A stretch of DNA of 8,010 bases. It comes from an uncultured Clostridia bacterium. GTDB taxonomy: Bacteria > Bacillota > Clostridia > Christensenellales > Borkfalkiaceae. The position numbers and the translations under genes are program-made. The stretch lies in contig CANROI010000059.1 of the NCBI GenBank assembly GCA_947632165.1, forward strand, positions 1 to 8,010, written 5' to 3'. The notes under the pieces were generated by a model. The model was not told the origin of the DNA. It did not search any database and saw only the letters and a list, made by a program, of their open reading frames with translations. Shown in pieces: positions 1-5,926 of the stretch (the stretch's first letter is position 1; the number at the start of each line of letters is the position of its first letter).

Positions 1-1
1 C

Positions 2-412
2 ACCGTGATGGACGGCACGAATGCGCGCTACCTCCGGCGGGAGGATTTTTCTCTGCCCCTCGACGGCGTTGTCTCAGACTTAAGTTTCATCTCTCTGCGC
101 CTCGTGCTGCCCGCCGTCGCAGAGCTTTTGCCCGCGGGCGGCGCCGCGTACGTCCTCTTCAAACCGCAGTTCGAGTGCGGTAGGCAGGCGATCCGCAAGA
201 GCGGGATCTGTCCCGAAGCGCTCCATGGTCCGCTTCTCGCCGATTTTTACGATTTTTGCGTCGGGCTCGGGCTTGCCCCGCGGGACATCGTCAACGCGCC
301 GCTCCGTCCGCGGAAAAACATCGAATACGTCGTTTACCTTGAAAAATTGGGCCCGGAGATCCCGAAAGAGGAATTTTTACGCCGAAAATCCCCTTTGAAA
401 GTAGGAGTTTAG
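2..412 (+). CDS. tlyA: TlyA-family rRNA 2'-O-methyltransferase, 3' part (5' end outside window)
   Basis: This is the C-terminal 136 codons of a TlyA (hemolysin A/FtsJ-like) S-adenosylmethionine-dependent methyltransferase; the reading frame is open to the left edge, so the N-terminal S4 RNA-binding domain and the SAM glycine-rich loop lie outside. Counting from the GTG at position 5, the visible part shows N-A-R-Y-L, then S-D-L-S-F-I-S with the family aspartate (D25), F-K-P-Q-F-E with the catalytic lysine (K53), and N-I-E-Y with the catalytic glutamate (E107), which correspond to three of the four residues of the FtsJ K-D-K-E tetrad. Family members methylate the 2'-OH of ribose in 16S and/or 23S rRNA. 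In Clostridia tlyA usually follows dxs and precedes nadK, argR and recN, as here. The GTG and ATG at 5 and 8 are internal codons, not the start. Confidence 0.93.
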   Translation, partial: TVMDGTNARYLRREDFSLPLDGVVSDLSFISLRLVLPAVAELLPAGGAAYVLFKPQFECGRQAIRKSGICPEALHGPLLADFYDFCVGLGLAPRDIVNAPLRPRKNIEYVVYLEKLGPEIPKEEFLRRKSPLKVGV

Positions 413-429
413 GATTTTTTTATTTTTTT
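385..429 (+). terminator. Candidate intrinsic terminator overlapping the tlyA stop
   Basis: AAAATCC (385-391) can pair with GGATTTT (412-418), with CCT (392-394) against AGG (403-405) extending the stem across a 6-nt bulge. It is followed by two runs of seven T broken by one A (415-429). The T-tract is strong but the stem is AT-rich and bulged, so this is a weak to moderate call. It fits with a separate promoter for nadK just downstream. Confidence 0.35.
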
Positions 430-451
430 CTGAATTTTTTCAAAAAACCCC

Positions 452-479
452 TTGATTTTATGCAAAAATGCGCTATAAT
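452..479 (+). promoter_or_regulatory. Vegetative (sigma-A type) promoter for nadK
   Basis: TTGATT (452-457) and a perfect TATAAT (474-479) are separated by 16 bp within an AT-rich gap in otherwise GC-rich DNA. Transcription would start near 486-487, only about 7-8 nt before the ATG at 494. It probably drives nadK and, because the following gaps are short, argR and recN. Confidence 0.65.
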
Positions 480-493
480 ATGACTTGTGCGTC

Positions 494-1276
494 ATGAAAG
501 TCGGTATCTTTTATCATGAAAAAAAGGTCGATCCGGCGTCCGTAAAGGCGCTTGCGGCGCTGCTCGGCAAGGCATGTGCCATCTTTCCACGGGTCGGGGA
601 GATCGGCGGCGTAGACCGTCTCATCGTACTCGGAGGGGACGGCGCCGTTCTGCGCGCCGCGCGGAGGGCGTCCGAGCTCGGGATCCCGTTGGTCGGGGTC
701 AATTTCGGCACGCTCGGGTTTCTCACCGAATTTGAACGCGACGAGCTCGACCGGGCGGCCCGTCTCGCCCTGGATCCGTCCGCGAGGGTCGTGCGCCGCG
801 CCATGCTCGAAGTCGGGTTCGGCGATCTGCGCTGCGACTGCCTCAACGAGGTCGCGCTCATGCGGCGGATCGCGCCCGATTCGGAGGAGAGCGTCGTGAA
901 AATCGACGTGGCGATCGGGGAAGCGCCCGCGGGGGAGTTCGTTGCGGACGGCCTCATTGTGGCAACTCCGACGGGTTCGACCGCCTATTCTCTCTCCGCG
1001 GGGGGGAGCATCATGACCCCCGACTGTGAGACCTTTCTTCTCACGCCCGTGAATGCCTTCTCGATGCGGAGCCGTCCGATCATCTGCCCGGACAGGAGCG
1101 TTCTGCGCTTTACGCTCTCTTCGGGCGGGGCCGTCGAGCTCCACGGAGACGGGATCTTTCTCGGGGAACTGCATAAGGGGGACACGGTGACGGTCGCAAA
1201 ATCCCGCCGTTGCGCCGCCTTTCTCACCGATTGTCAAACGAATTTTTTCCGCCGTCTGACGGAGAAGATAAATTAA
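494..1276 (+). CDS. nadK: NAD kinase
   Basis: NAD kinase (PpnK/NadK) phosphorylates NAD+ at the 2'-hydroxyl using ATP or polyphosphate to give NADP+, the only route to NADP in the cell; it is cytosolic. With the ATG start the protein has 260 residues, a little short of the usual 270-300. The diagnostic G-G-D-G motif is at 47-50 (aspartate D49), the N-E pair at 118-119, and the NAD-binding stretch D-G-L-I-V-A-T-P-T-G-S-T-A-Y at 152-165, followed by S-L-S-A-G-G; the usual G-G-P is G-G-S here. A TTG at 485 is in frame, but M-K-V-G-I-F at 494 begins exactly where the family's first beta strand begins. No Shine-Dalgarno sequence precedes either start. The C-terminal F-F-R-R-L matches family ends. 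It lies 43 nt before argR. Confidence 0.95.
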   Translation: MKVGIFYHEKKVDPASVKALAALLGKACAIFPRVGEIGGVDRLIVLGGDGAVLRAARRASELGIPLVGVNFGTLGFLTEFERDELDRAARLALDPSARVVRRAMLEVGFGDLRCDCLNEVALMRRIAPDSEESVVKIDVAIGEAPAGEFVADGLIVATPTGSTAYSLSAGGSIMTPDCETFLLTPVNAFSMRSRPIICPDRSVLRFTLSSGGAVELHGDGIFLGELHKGDTVTVAKSRRCAAFLTDCQTNFFRRLTEKIN

Positions 1277-1300
1277 AAAAACGGCGGCCCGCGGGCCGTC
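1275..1300 (-). terminator. Hairpin between nadK and argR, oriented to terminate antisense transcription
   Basis: A very GC-rich hairpin is centred on the 12-bp palindrome GGCCCGCGGGCC (1286-1297), extendable outwards by C1285–G1298 and G1283–C1300. It is flanked by A-runs on the + strand (1275-1281 and 1301-1306). Read on the + strand it lacks a U-tract, so it should not stop nadK–argR read-through. Read on the - strand it is followed by seven T, the intrinsic terminator pattern. No minus-strand gene is present, so its role is uncertain; it may also pause transcription or protect the mRNA. Confidence 0.4.
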
Positions 1301-1319
1301 AAAAAAGAGGGAAAATGAA

Positions 1320-1802
1320 ATGTTGAGGAACGCAAGACACAACAAGATCCTCGAACTGATCGAGGAGAAGGAGATCGAGACACAGGAGGAACTCTGCAAA
1401 GAGCTCTCCGACGCGCATTTTGCCGTCACGCAGGCGACCGTCTCGCGCGACGTGAGGGAACTTCGCCTCTTCAAGGTGGCGGGCGTCAAGAAGCGCTACC
1501 GCTATGCCGCCATCGGGCAGAGCGAGGGCGAGCTCTCCGACAAAATGCGCGCTCTTTTTCAGGCCTGTCTCGAGTCCATCCGGACGGTCGGGAACATTGT
1601 CGTCGTCAAGACGCTCAACGGCAACGGCGCGAATGCCGGGGTCGTGATCGACCGCCTCGCCTATGAAGAGGTCGTCGACAAGCTCGAATACCACGAGGTC
1701 GTCGGCAGCATCGCGGGGGACGACACCGTTTTTTCGATCTGCAACACGCCCGAAGAGGCCGAGTTGATCAAAGAGCGGCTGACCCGCATCGCAAAGGGAT
1801 GA
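1320..1802 (+). CDS. argR: Arginine repressor ArgR/AhrC
   Basis: This 160-residue protein is a full-length ArgR/AhrC regulator, close to the usual 149-156. The N-terminal winged helix-turn-helix (about 1-70) contains T-Q-A-T-V-S-R-D-V-R-E-L, the recognition-helix signature. The C-terminal domain (about 85-160) includes G-D-D-T-V-F (from about 139), the loop that binds L-arginine and makes the hexamer. With arginine bound, ArgR represses arginine synthesis genes and, in Bacillus, activates catabolic ones. The start at 1320 has a GAGGG site 8-9 nt upstream; a nearer ATG at 1315 is in another frame and stops after three codons. The stop is followed after 4 nt by recN, so the two are surely co-transcribed. 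ArgR beside recN is a conserved arrangement in Firmicutes. I see no ARG-box operator here, so autoregulation is not supported. Confidence 0.95.
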   Translation: MLRNARHNKILELIEEKEIETQEELCKELSDAHFAVTQATVSRDVRELRLFKVAGVKKRYRYAAIGQSEGELSDKMRALFQACLESIRTVGNIVVVKTLNGNGANAGVVIDRLAYEEVVDKLEYHEVVGSIAGDDTVFSICNTPEEAELIKERLTRIAKG

Positions 1803-1806
1803 TTTT

Positions 1807-3498
1807 ATGCTGAAGAGCCTGTCTATCCGCAATATCGCGCTCATCGACCGCGCGGATCTCGGCTTTTCGGAGGGGCTGAACGTCCTCTCCGGGGAGACGG
1901 GCGCGGGCAAATCGGTGATCCTCGATTCCATCGATTTCGTGCTCGGCGCCAAGGCGGACAAGGGCATGATCCGCTCGGGACAGACCGAGTGTTCCGTCCG
2001 TGCGGAATTCACCTGCCGGGACGGGGAGCTCTCCGGGATCCTGAACGAACTCGACATCGAAGAGGACGAGACGCTCGTCCTCTCGCGGCGGTTCACGGCG
2101 GACGGGAAGGGGAGCGCCAAGGTCAACGGCTGCGCCGTCACGTCCGCAATGCTCAAAAAGATCACTTCGCGGCTCGTGGACGTCCACGGCCAGAGCGAAC
2201 ACTTCTTCTTGCTCAAGGAGAGCAACCAGCTGCGGCTGCTCGATAAGATCGCCGGCGGGGAAGTCGAGGCTCGGAAGGCGCGCGTCGGCGAGCTCCTTGC
2301 CGTCCGCCGGGAACTTCAGAAGCGGCTCGGCATGATCGGCGGCGATGAGGGGGAGCGCTCGCGGCGGCTCGACATCCTGAAATTCCAGATCGACGAACTC
2401 AAGCGCGCCGATGTGGGAGAAAACGAGGAGGAGACGCTGCTTGACCTGCGCGTCAGATATCTCAATGCGGAGAAGATCCTCTCTGGGCTCAACGCCGCGC
2501 GGGCGGCCCTGCTCGACGACGGGGGCGCCGCCGACGCCGCCAACAGCGCCCAGCGGGCGATCTCCCAACTTGCGCGCTATGCCGATTATTCGGCGCTTTC
2601 GGAGCGGCTCGAGAACGCCGCCGCGGAGCTTTCCGACATCGGCGAGACCGTCGAACGGCTCGCGGAGGAACTCGACGTGGACGAAGACGAGCTCGAGCGG
2701 GTGGAAAACCGTTTAGATGAGATCCGGAGCCTCAAGAAGAAATACGGAAATACCTACGCGCAGATGACGGAATTTCTCCGCCGCGCCGAGGAGGAGTATG
2801 CGCTGCTCGAGGACAGCGGCGCGCGCAGCGAACAGCTCACGAGGGAACTCGGCGAAAACGCGAAGGAACTCTACACCGCCTGCCGCGCCCTCACGGAGGC
2901 AAGACGGGCGGCCGCGGAAGAGTTTTCCCGCCAGGTCGTGGAGGAGCTCAGAACGCTGAACATCGCCTCGGCGCGCTTCGAAGTGGAGTTCGATGAATAT
3001 ACCGAGGGCGACGTCGATCGGGCGACCTCGGAGGGCTTGGGGGACGTCCGCTTTCTCTTCTCGGCAAACGCGGGCGAGCCGCTCAAGGAGCTCGGGAAGA
3101 TCATCAGCGGCGGCGAAATGAGCCGCTTCATGCTGGCAGTCAAGGCGCAGCTGTCCTCCGTGAACGGGATCGGGACATACATTTTCGACGAGATCGACGC
3201 CGGGATCGGCGGGAAGACCGCAAAGGTCGTCGCGGAAAAATTCTGCAAGATCGCGGCCTCGACGCAGATCATCGCCGTCTCGCACCTCGCGCAGATCGCC
3301 GCCGCGGCGGACAGGCAGTTCCTCATCGAGAAGACCGAAGAGGGCGAAAAGACGTACACGCGCGTCAAGGCGCTGTCGGGCGAGGAGCGGCGGAGCGAAT
3401 TGGCAAGGCTCATTTCGGGCGAGACGAGCGAAACGGCGCTCCGCCATGCGGACGAGCTGATCGCCGCGGCAAGCGATTACAAACTCCGTCTCTCCTGA
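1807..3498 (+). CDS. recN: DNA repair ATPase RecN
   Basis: RecN is an SMC-like ATPase that gathers at DNA double-strand breaks and promotes end cohesion and RecA-dependent recombination; it acts on the nucleoid. The 563-residue length is typical. The N-terminal half-site has the Walker A motif G-E-T-G-A-G-K-S at 29-36. A long central charged region (about 150-370), rich in E, R and L with heptad-like spacing, is the antiparallel coiled coil. The C-terminal half has the ABC signature S-G-G-E at 434-437 and Walker B with I-F-D-E at 459-462 followed by I-D-A-G-I-G-G, the RecN-type D-loop. The next segment A-V-S-H-L-A-Q-I-A-A-A-A-D holds the switch histidine. The ATG lies 4 nt after the argR stop, preceded by AAAGGG. 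No LexA-type operator is visible; expression probably comes from the nadK or argR promoter. Confidence 0.97.
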   Translation: MLKSLSIRNIALIDRADLGFSEGLNVLSGETGAGKSVILDSIDFVLGAKADKGMIRSGQTECSVRAEFTCRDGELSGILNELDIEEDETLVLSRRFTADGKGSAKVNGCAVTSAMLKKITSRLVDVHGQSEHFFLLKESNQLRLLDKIAGGEVEARKARVGELLAVRRELQKRLGMIGGDEGERSRRLDILKFQIDELKRADVGENEEETLLDLRVRYLNAEKILSGLNAARAALLDDGGAADAANSAQRAISQLARYADYSALSERLENAAAELSDIGETVERLAEELDVDEDELERVENRLDEIRSLKKKYGNTYAQMTEFLRRAEEEYALLEDSGARSEQLTRELGENAKELYTACRALTEARRAAAEEFSRQVVEELRTLNIASARFEVEFDEYTEGDVDRATSEGLGDVRFLFSANAGEPLKELGKIISGGEMSRFMLAVKAQLSSVNGIGTYIFDEIDAGIGGKTAKVVAEKFCKIAASTQIIAVSHLAQIAAAADRQFLIEKTEEGEKTYTRVKALSGEERRSELARLISGETSETALRHADELIAAASDYKLRLS

Positions 3499-3508
3499 TC
3501 TGAGGGAC

Positions 3509-3538
3509 GCATAGAAACGTTTCGGCTTACGCAAATTA
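3509..3538 (+). promoter_or_regulatory. Candidate forespore sigma-G promoter of spoIVB
   Basis: In the 82-bp gap between recN and spoIVB, GCATA (3509-3513) fits the sigma-G -35 consensus G-H-A-T-R. After exactly 18 bp comes CAAATTA (3532-3538), which matches the -10 C-A-T-N-N-T-A in six of seven positions. The GG that marks sigma-F -10 elements is missing, so sigma-G is favoured over sigma-F. The start would be near 3545, leaving a leader of about 35 nt containing the ribosome binding site. In Bacillus subtilis spoIVB is known to depend on sigma-F and sigma-G, which agrees. The spacer holds a perfect 10-bp palindrome GAAACGTTTC (3514-3523) of unknown meaning. Confidence 0.5.
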
Positions 3539-3568
3539 ACTCTGTTCAACCTGCGGCCGTTCCGCGGG

Positions 3569-3574
3569 AGGAGG
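3569..3574 (+). promoter_or_regulatory. Ribosome binding site that fixes the TTG start of spoIVB
   Basis: AGGAGG lies 6 nt before the TTG at 3581. This spacing, and the signal-peptide-like sequence that starts there, support TTG as the initiation codon even though it is not ATG. Confidence 0.8.
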
Positions 3575-3580
3575 TAGGGA

Positions 3581-4570
3581 TTGCGTAAGCTGAAATTTTT
3601 ATTTGCCGCGGGACTGCTGCTGATCGCGTTTGTCTTTTCGCCGAACGCCTATGAAGCGCACGCCGCGGGTGGGAGATATTATCTCGGCGGGATGACCGCC
3701 GGTTTTATGCTCGGTGCGGGCGGCGCGGAGGTGATCGATTTGAGCGAGGTCGCCGCGGAGGATGGACTGCACCGCCCCGCGGAGGACGCGGGGATCAGGC
3801 CCGGGGACTGCATCTGTGCGGCGGACGGGATCCGCATCAAGACCATCAAGGATCTTAACGACGCCCTCGCCCGCAGTGCGGGGAAGGAGATCACCCTTCT
3901 TATCAAGCGCGGAGGCGACACCGCGGAGGTGAAGATCAGTGCCGTGAAGGAGAAAAAGAGCGGGAAGTATAAGATCGGCGTGCTCATTCGGGATACCCTC
4001 TGCGGGATCGGCACCGTGACCTATATCGACCGCGAGACGAAGCAATTCGGCGCGCTCGGGCACAAGATCGCGGACGAGAGCAACAACCCGCTCGAGATCT
4101 CCGATCCGAAGGTCTATCAGTGCAGCATTGTCGGGGTCAACAAGGGCATGCGCGGGAAAGCGGGGGAACTGAGAGGGCTCTTCCTCAACGACAAGTCAAT
4201 CGCGAAGGCCGAGCGCGTCTGCGATACGGGGCTCTTCGGCACCTTCGAAGGCTATGATTTTTCCCGCTGCGAGCCCATCGACATCGCGCCGCTCTCGGAG
4301 GCCGCCATCGGCAAGGCCGTGATCTATTCCACGATCAACGGGACCTGCCCGCAGCCATACGAGATCGCCATCGCGAAAGTGGAGGAAGACAACAAGGACA
4401 ACAAAAATTTCGTGATCAAGATCACGGACGAAAAGCTCATAGAGGAGACGGGCGGGATCGTGCAGGGCATGAGCGGCAGCCCGATCGTTCAGAACGGCAA
4501 ATTGATCGGCGCAGTGACGCATGTTTACTATATAATATGGATACCGGCGATAACGATAGGGTATTTTTAA
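3581..4570 (+). CDS. spoIVB: SpoIVB-type serine peptidase, C-terminally truncated
   Basis: SpoIVB is secreted by the forespore into the intermembrane space, where it cleaves SpoIVFA and so triggers SpoIVFB processing of pro-sigma-K. Residues 1-29 form a signal anchor (basic M-R-K-L-K, then a hydrophobic stretch, A-H-A-A). A PDZ domain spans about 36-122. The S55 peptidase domain starts near 128 and shows the expected triad: H161 in G-A-L-G-H, D283 in I-T-D and S298 in G-M-S-G-S-P, with spacings like those of the B. subtilis enzyme. After G-A-V-T-H-V (310-315) homology stops: the usual V-N-D-P-T-x-G-Y-G segment and C-terminal end are replaced by 14 hydrophobic residues and a stop at 4570. The length is 329 against about 425 in B. 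subtilis, although the N-terminal region also differs. It is probably a broken gene; whether the shortened enzyme folds is unknown. Confidence 0.9.
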   Translation: MRKLKFLFAAGLLLIAFVFSPNAYEAHAAGGRYYLGGMTAGFMLGAGGAEVIDLSEVAAEDGLHRPAEDAGIRPGDCICAADGIRIKTIKDLNDALARSAGKEITLLIKRGGDTAEVKISAVKEKKSGKYKIGVLIRDTLCGIGTVTYIDRETKQFGALGHKIADESNNPLEISDPKVYQCSIVGVNKGMRGKAGELRGLFLNDKSIAKAERVCDTGLFGTFEGYDFSRCEPIDIAPLSEAAIGKAVIYSTINGTCPQPYEIAIAKVEEDNKDNKNFVIKITDEKLIEETGGIVQGMSGSPIVQNGKLIGAVTHVYYIIWIPAITIGYF

Positions 4571-4616
4571 CACAAAAAATCAATAACAAGGAGAAGCAAA
4601 TCTTAATAATTGCCGG

Positions 4617-4648
4617 AAAGGGATCTAAGCATTTTAGATCCCTTTTTT
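4617..4648 (+). terminator. Strong rho-independent terminator
   Basis: A perfect 12-bp stem, AAAGGGATCTAA (4617-4628) with TTAGATCCCTTT (4634-4645), closes a 5-nt loop GCATT, and the T-run continues to 4648. There is no T-run on the other strand, so it acts on + strand transcripts only. It stands 46 nt after the truncated spoIVB stop and would insulate the sporulation operon from the AT-rich block, or end a gene lost from that block. Confidence 0.9.
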
Positions 4649-4698
4649 AGCAGTGAATTGGATGATAATAATAAATATATAACCTTTGATGGGCAGAA

Positions 4699-4983
4699 AT
4701 GAGCAGAGACGGCTTTCACGATCCGCATACCATACTACAGCGTCGGACGAAACTGATTCTCCCTGGGAAACTTGCAGAACATGCTTCAAGGCAAGGCATC
4801 CGTATTTTAGCGTTGACGGAACACGACAATGTAAAAGGCGTAAGACAGTTTGCCGCATTGCTACCCTATGCGAGTATTATCCCCGGGTTGGAATTGAGTT
4901 CGCGAACGTTCTAGTAAGAATGCCATATATTCAGGCGACTCGGAGCATCCCGCCATGATTGATGTGCTCGAAAAAGCCAAGTA
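4699..4983 (+). pseudogene. PHP-domain phosphoesterase, frameshifted N-terminal remnant
   Basis: Two neighbouring + frames together spell the start of a PHP (polymerase and histidinol phosphatase) domain. The frame with codons from 4686 reads H-T-T-A-S-D-E-T-D-S-P (about 4731-4763). The frame from 4699 then continues G-K-L-A-E-H-A, I-R-I-L-A-L-T-E-H-D-N-V-K-G and I-I-P-G-L-E-L-S up to a TAG at 4912. The pattern is that of PHP proteins: H-T-x-x-S-D-G, then a-l-T-D-H-D-T, then P-G-x-E-x-S. Joining them needs a one-base shift near 4761-4767. A third frame carries S-E-H-P-A-M-I-D-V-L-E-K-A-K up to about 4983, possibly the continuation. The first metal-binding histidine is not in register either. 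PHP proteins hydrolyse phosphoesters with a trinuclear metal centre, but this copy cannot be functional. The rest of the gene is missing, cut off where the minus-strand gene ends. Confidence 0.7.
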
Positions 4984-4987
4984 CTAT

Positions 4988-5926
4988 TTATTTTCTAGTT
5001 TTTTTTCGAAACTCTCTGTTTTGGCGCACCCTTTTCGAGGTTATTTTAATCAAAATGCAAGCGTAAACAATTATTGTTAGGACAATCGCTGCAATGAAAA
5101 TGGGGTTAAAGATATGGCTAAGATCTGGAAACAACGCTGTTAACAAATTGTAGATCGCTTCCAAACCAACAACAATTCCGAAGAAAGTTAGAAAACTTGA
5201 AAATATCTCGCCATTTTCATTCTTCTCATAGTTTGAAATGAATGAAAAAAGTTCGATGGTTTGGTTGGCATTGCCCAATGTACCTTTTATAGCATCTGCA
5301 ATATCCCATACTCGATAGAATTCATTGAAATATCCTATTTCTTCATTGTTTGTCAGAAAGATTGCTGGACTTTCGATTGTCTGTAAAATTCTTTGATAAT
5401 ATGCTAATTGCCACCGCTCGTAGCGTGTCAAGCTTTTCTTGTCGCAAATGAGGTGCATAAAATCAGATATCAGCATGACACTTGAATAAATCATACTACA
5501 ATCAACCAAGCTTACAAATTCTTTATTCTCCTTTCCCGCTTCTTTCACACAGCAATAATCCTGCCCGATTTCACTGCTACCTTCTACTACAGGCATTACC
5601 CAATCAAATTCTTCTTTGGTGTATTCGGGAAATTGTTTATTCAGTAAAAAAACAGCTTTTTGGTAAACACTAGAATATAGACTTTCTCCGTGAGAACGAT
5701 AATCCCGATCCATTTCTTCCTTTGAATCGAATTGTCCATAGGGTAGTATCAAGACTACGATACCGATGTTGTTATTATAAATTTGTGCTTCATTTGTAAC
5801 ACCACATTGGTATCGTAATATTTCAGGAATATTGATTAAATCTGGGCGCTTCCAACAGGGATCTGTAGCGCCAACTATGTGGTCATTGATCGCAACGCTT
5901 GCAAGAAGATATGTATTTACAGCCAT
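4988..5926 (-). CDS. Unrecognised protein with C-terminal two-helix membrane hairpin
   Basis: I do not recognise this 312-residue protein. Residues 1-235 look like a soluble domain of mixed helix and strand. Residues about 242-264 and 274-294 are two hydrophobic helices separated by a short loop (L-F-P-D-L-S), and the tail 295-312 is strongly basic (K-R-V-R-Q-N-R, R-K-K-T-R-K). By the positive-inside rule both the tail and the large N-terminal domain would face the cytoplasm. There is no signal peptide. Four cysteines (24, 41, 125, 126) are scattered, with one adjacent C-C pair. The ATG lies inside the last codons of the upstream metallopeptidase gene (10-bp overlap), so translation is probably coupled; a GGGAG stands 13 nt upstream, too far for efficient independent initiation. 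It may anchor, sense for or be acted on by its partner; this is inference from gene order only. Confidence 0.8.
   Translation of the reverse strand: MAVNTYLLASVAINDHIVGATDPCWKRPDLINIPEILRYQCGVTNEAQIYNNNIGIVVLILPYGQFDSKEEMDRDYRSHGESLYSSVYQKAVFLLNKQFPEYTKEEFDWVMPVVEGSSEIGQDYCCVKEAGKENKEFVSLVDCSMIYSSVMLISDFMHLICDKKSLTRYERWQLAYYQRILQTIESPAIFLTNNEEIGYFNEFYRVWDIADAIKGTLGNANQTIELFSFISNYEKNENGEIFSSFLTFFGIVVGLEAIYNLLTALFPDLSHIFNPIFIAAIVLTIIVYACILIKITSKRVRQNREFRKKTRK

Noticed and set aside
473..2568. Long minus-strand open frames opposite nadK, argR and recN (up to 338 codons)
   Set aside because: They are shadows of GC-rich coding DNA: low-complexity, Arg/Asp/Pro-rich translations with no ribosome binding sites and no recognisable motifs, opposite clearly identified genes.
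4541..4567. ATACC...GGTAT stem followed by T-run as a terminator of truncated spoIVB
   Set aside because: Only 5 bp with a 14-nt loop; the 12-bp hairpin at 4617-4645 is far stronger.
4537..4650. Small + frame of 37 codons starting M-D-T-G-D-N-D after the spoIVB break
   Set aside because: It runs through the terminator hairpin, has no ribosome binding site and does not match the missing SpoIVB end, so a simple frameshift does not restore that protein.
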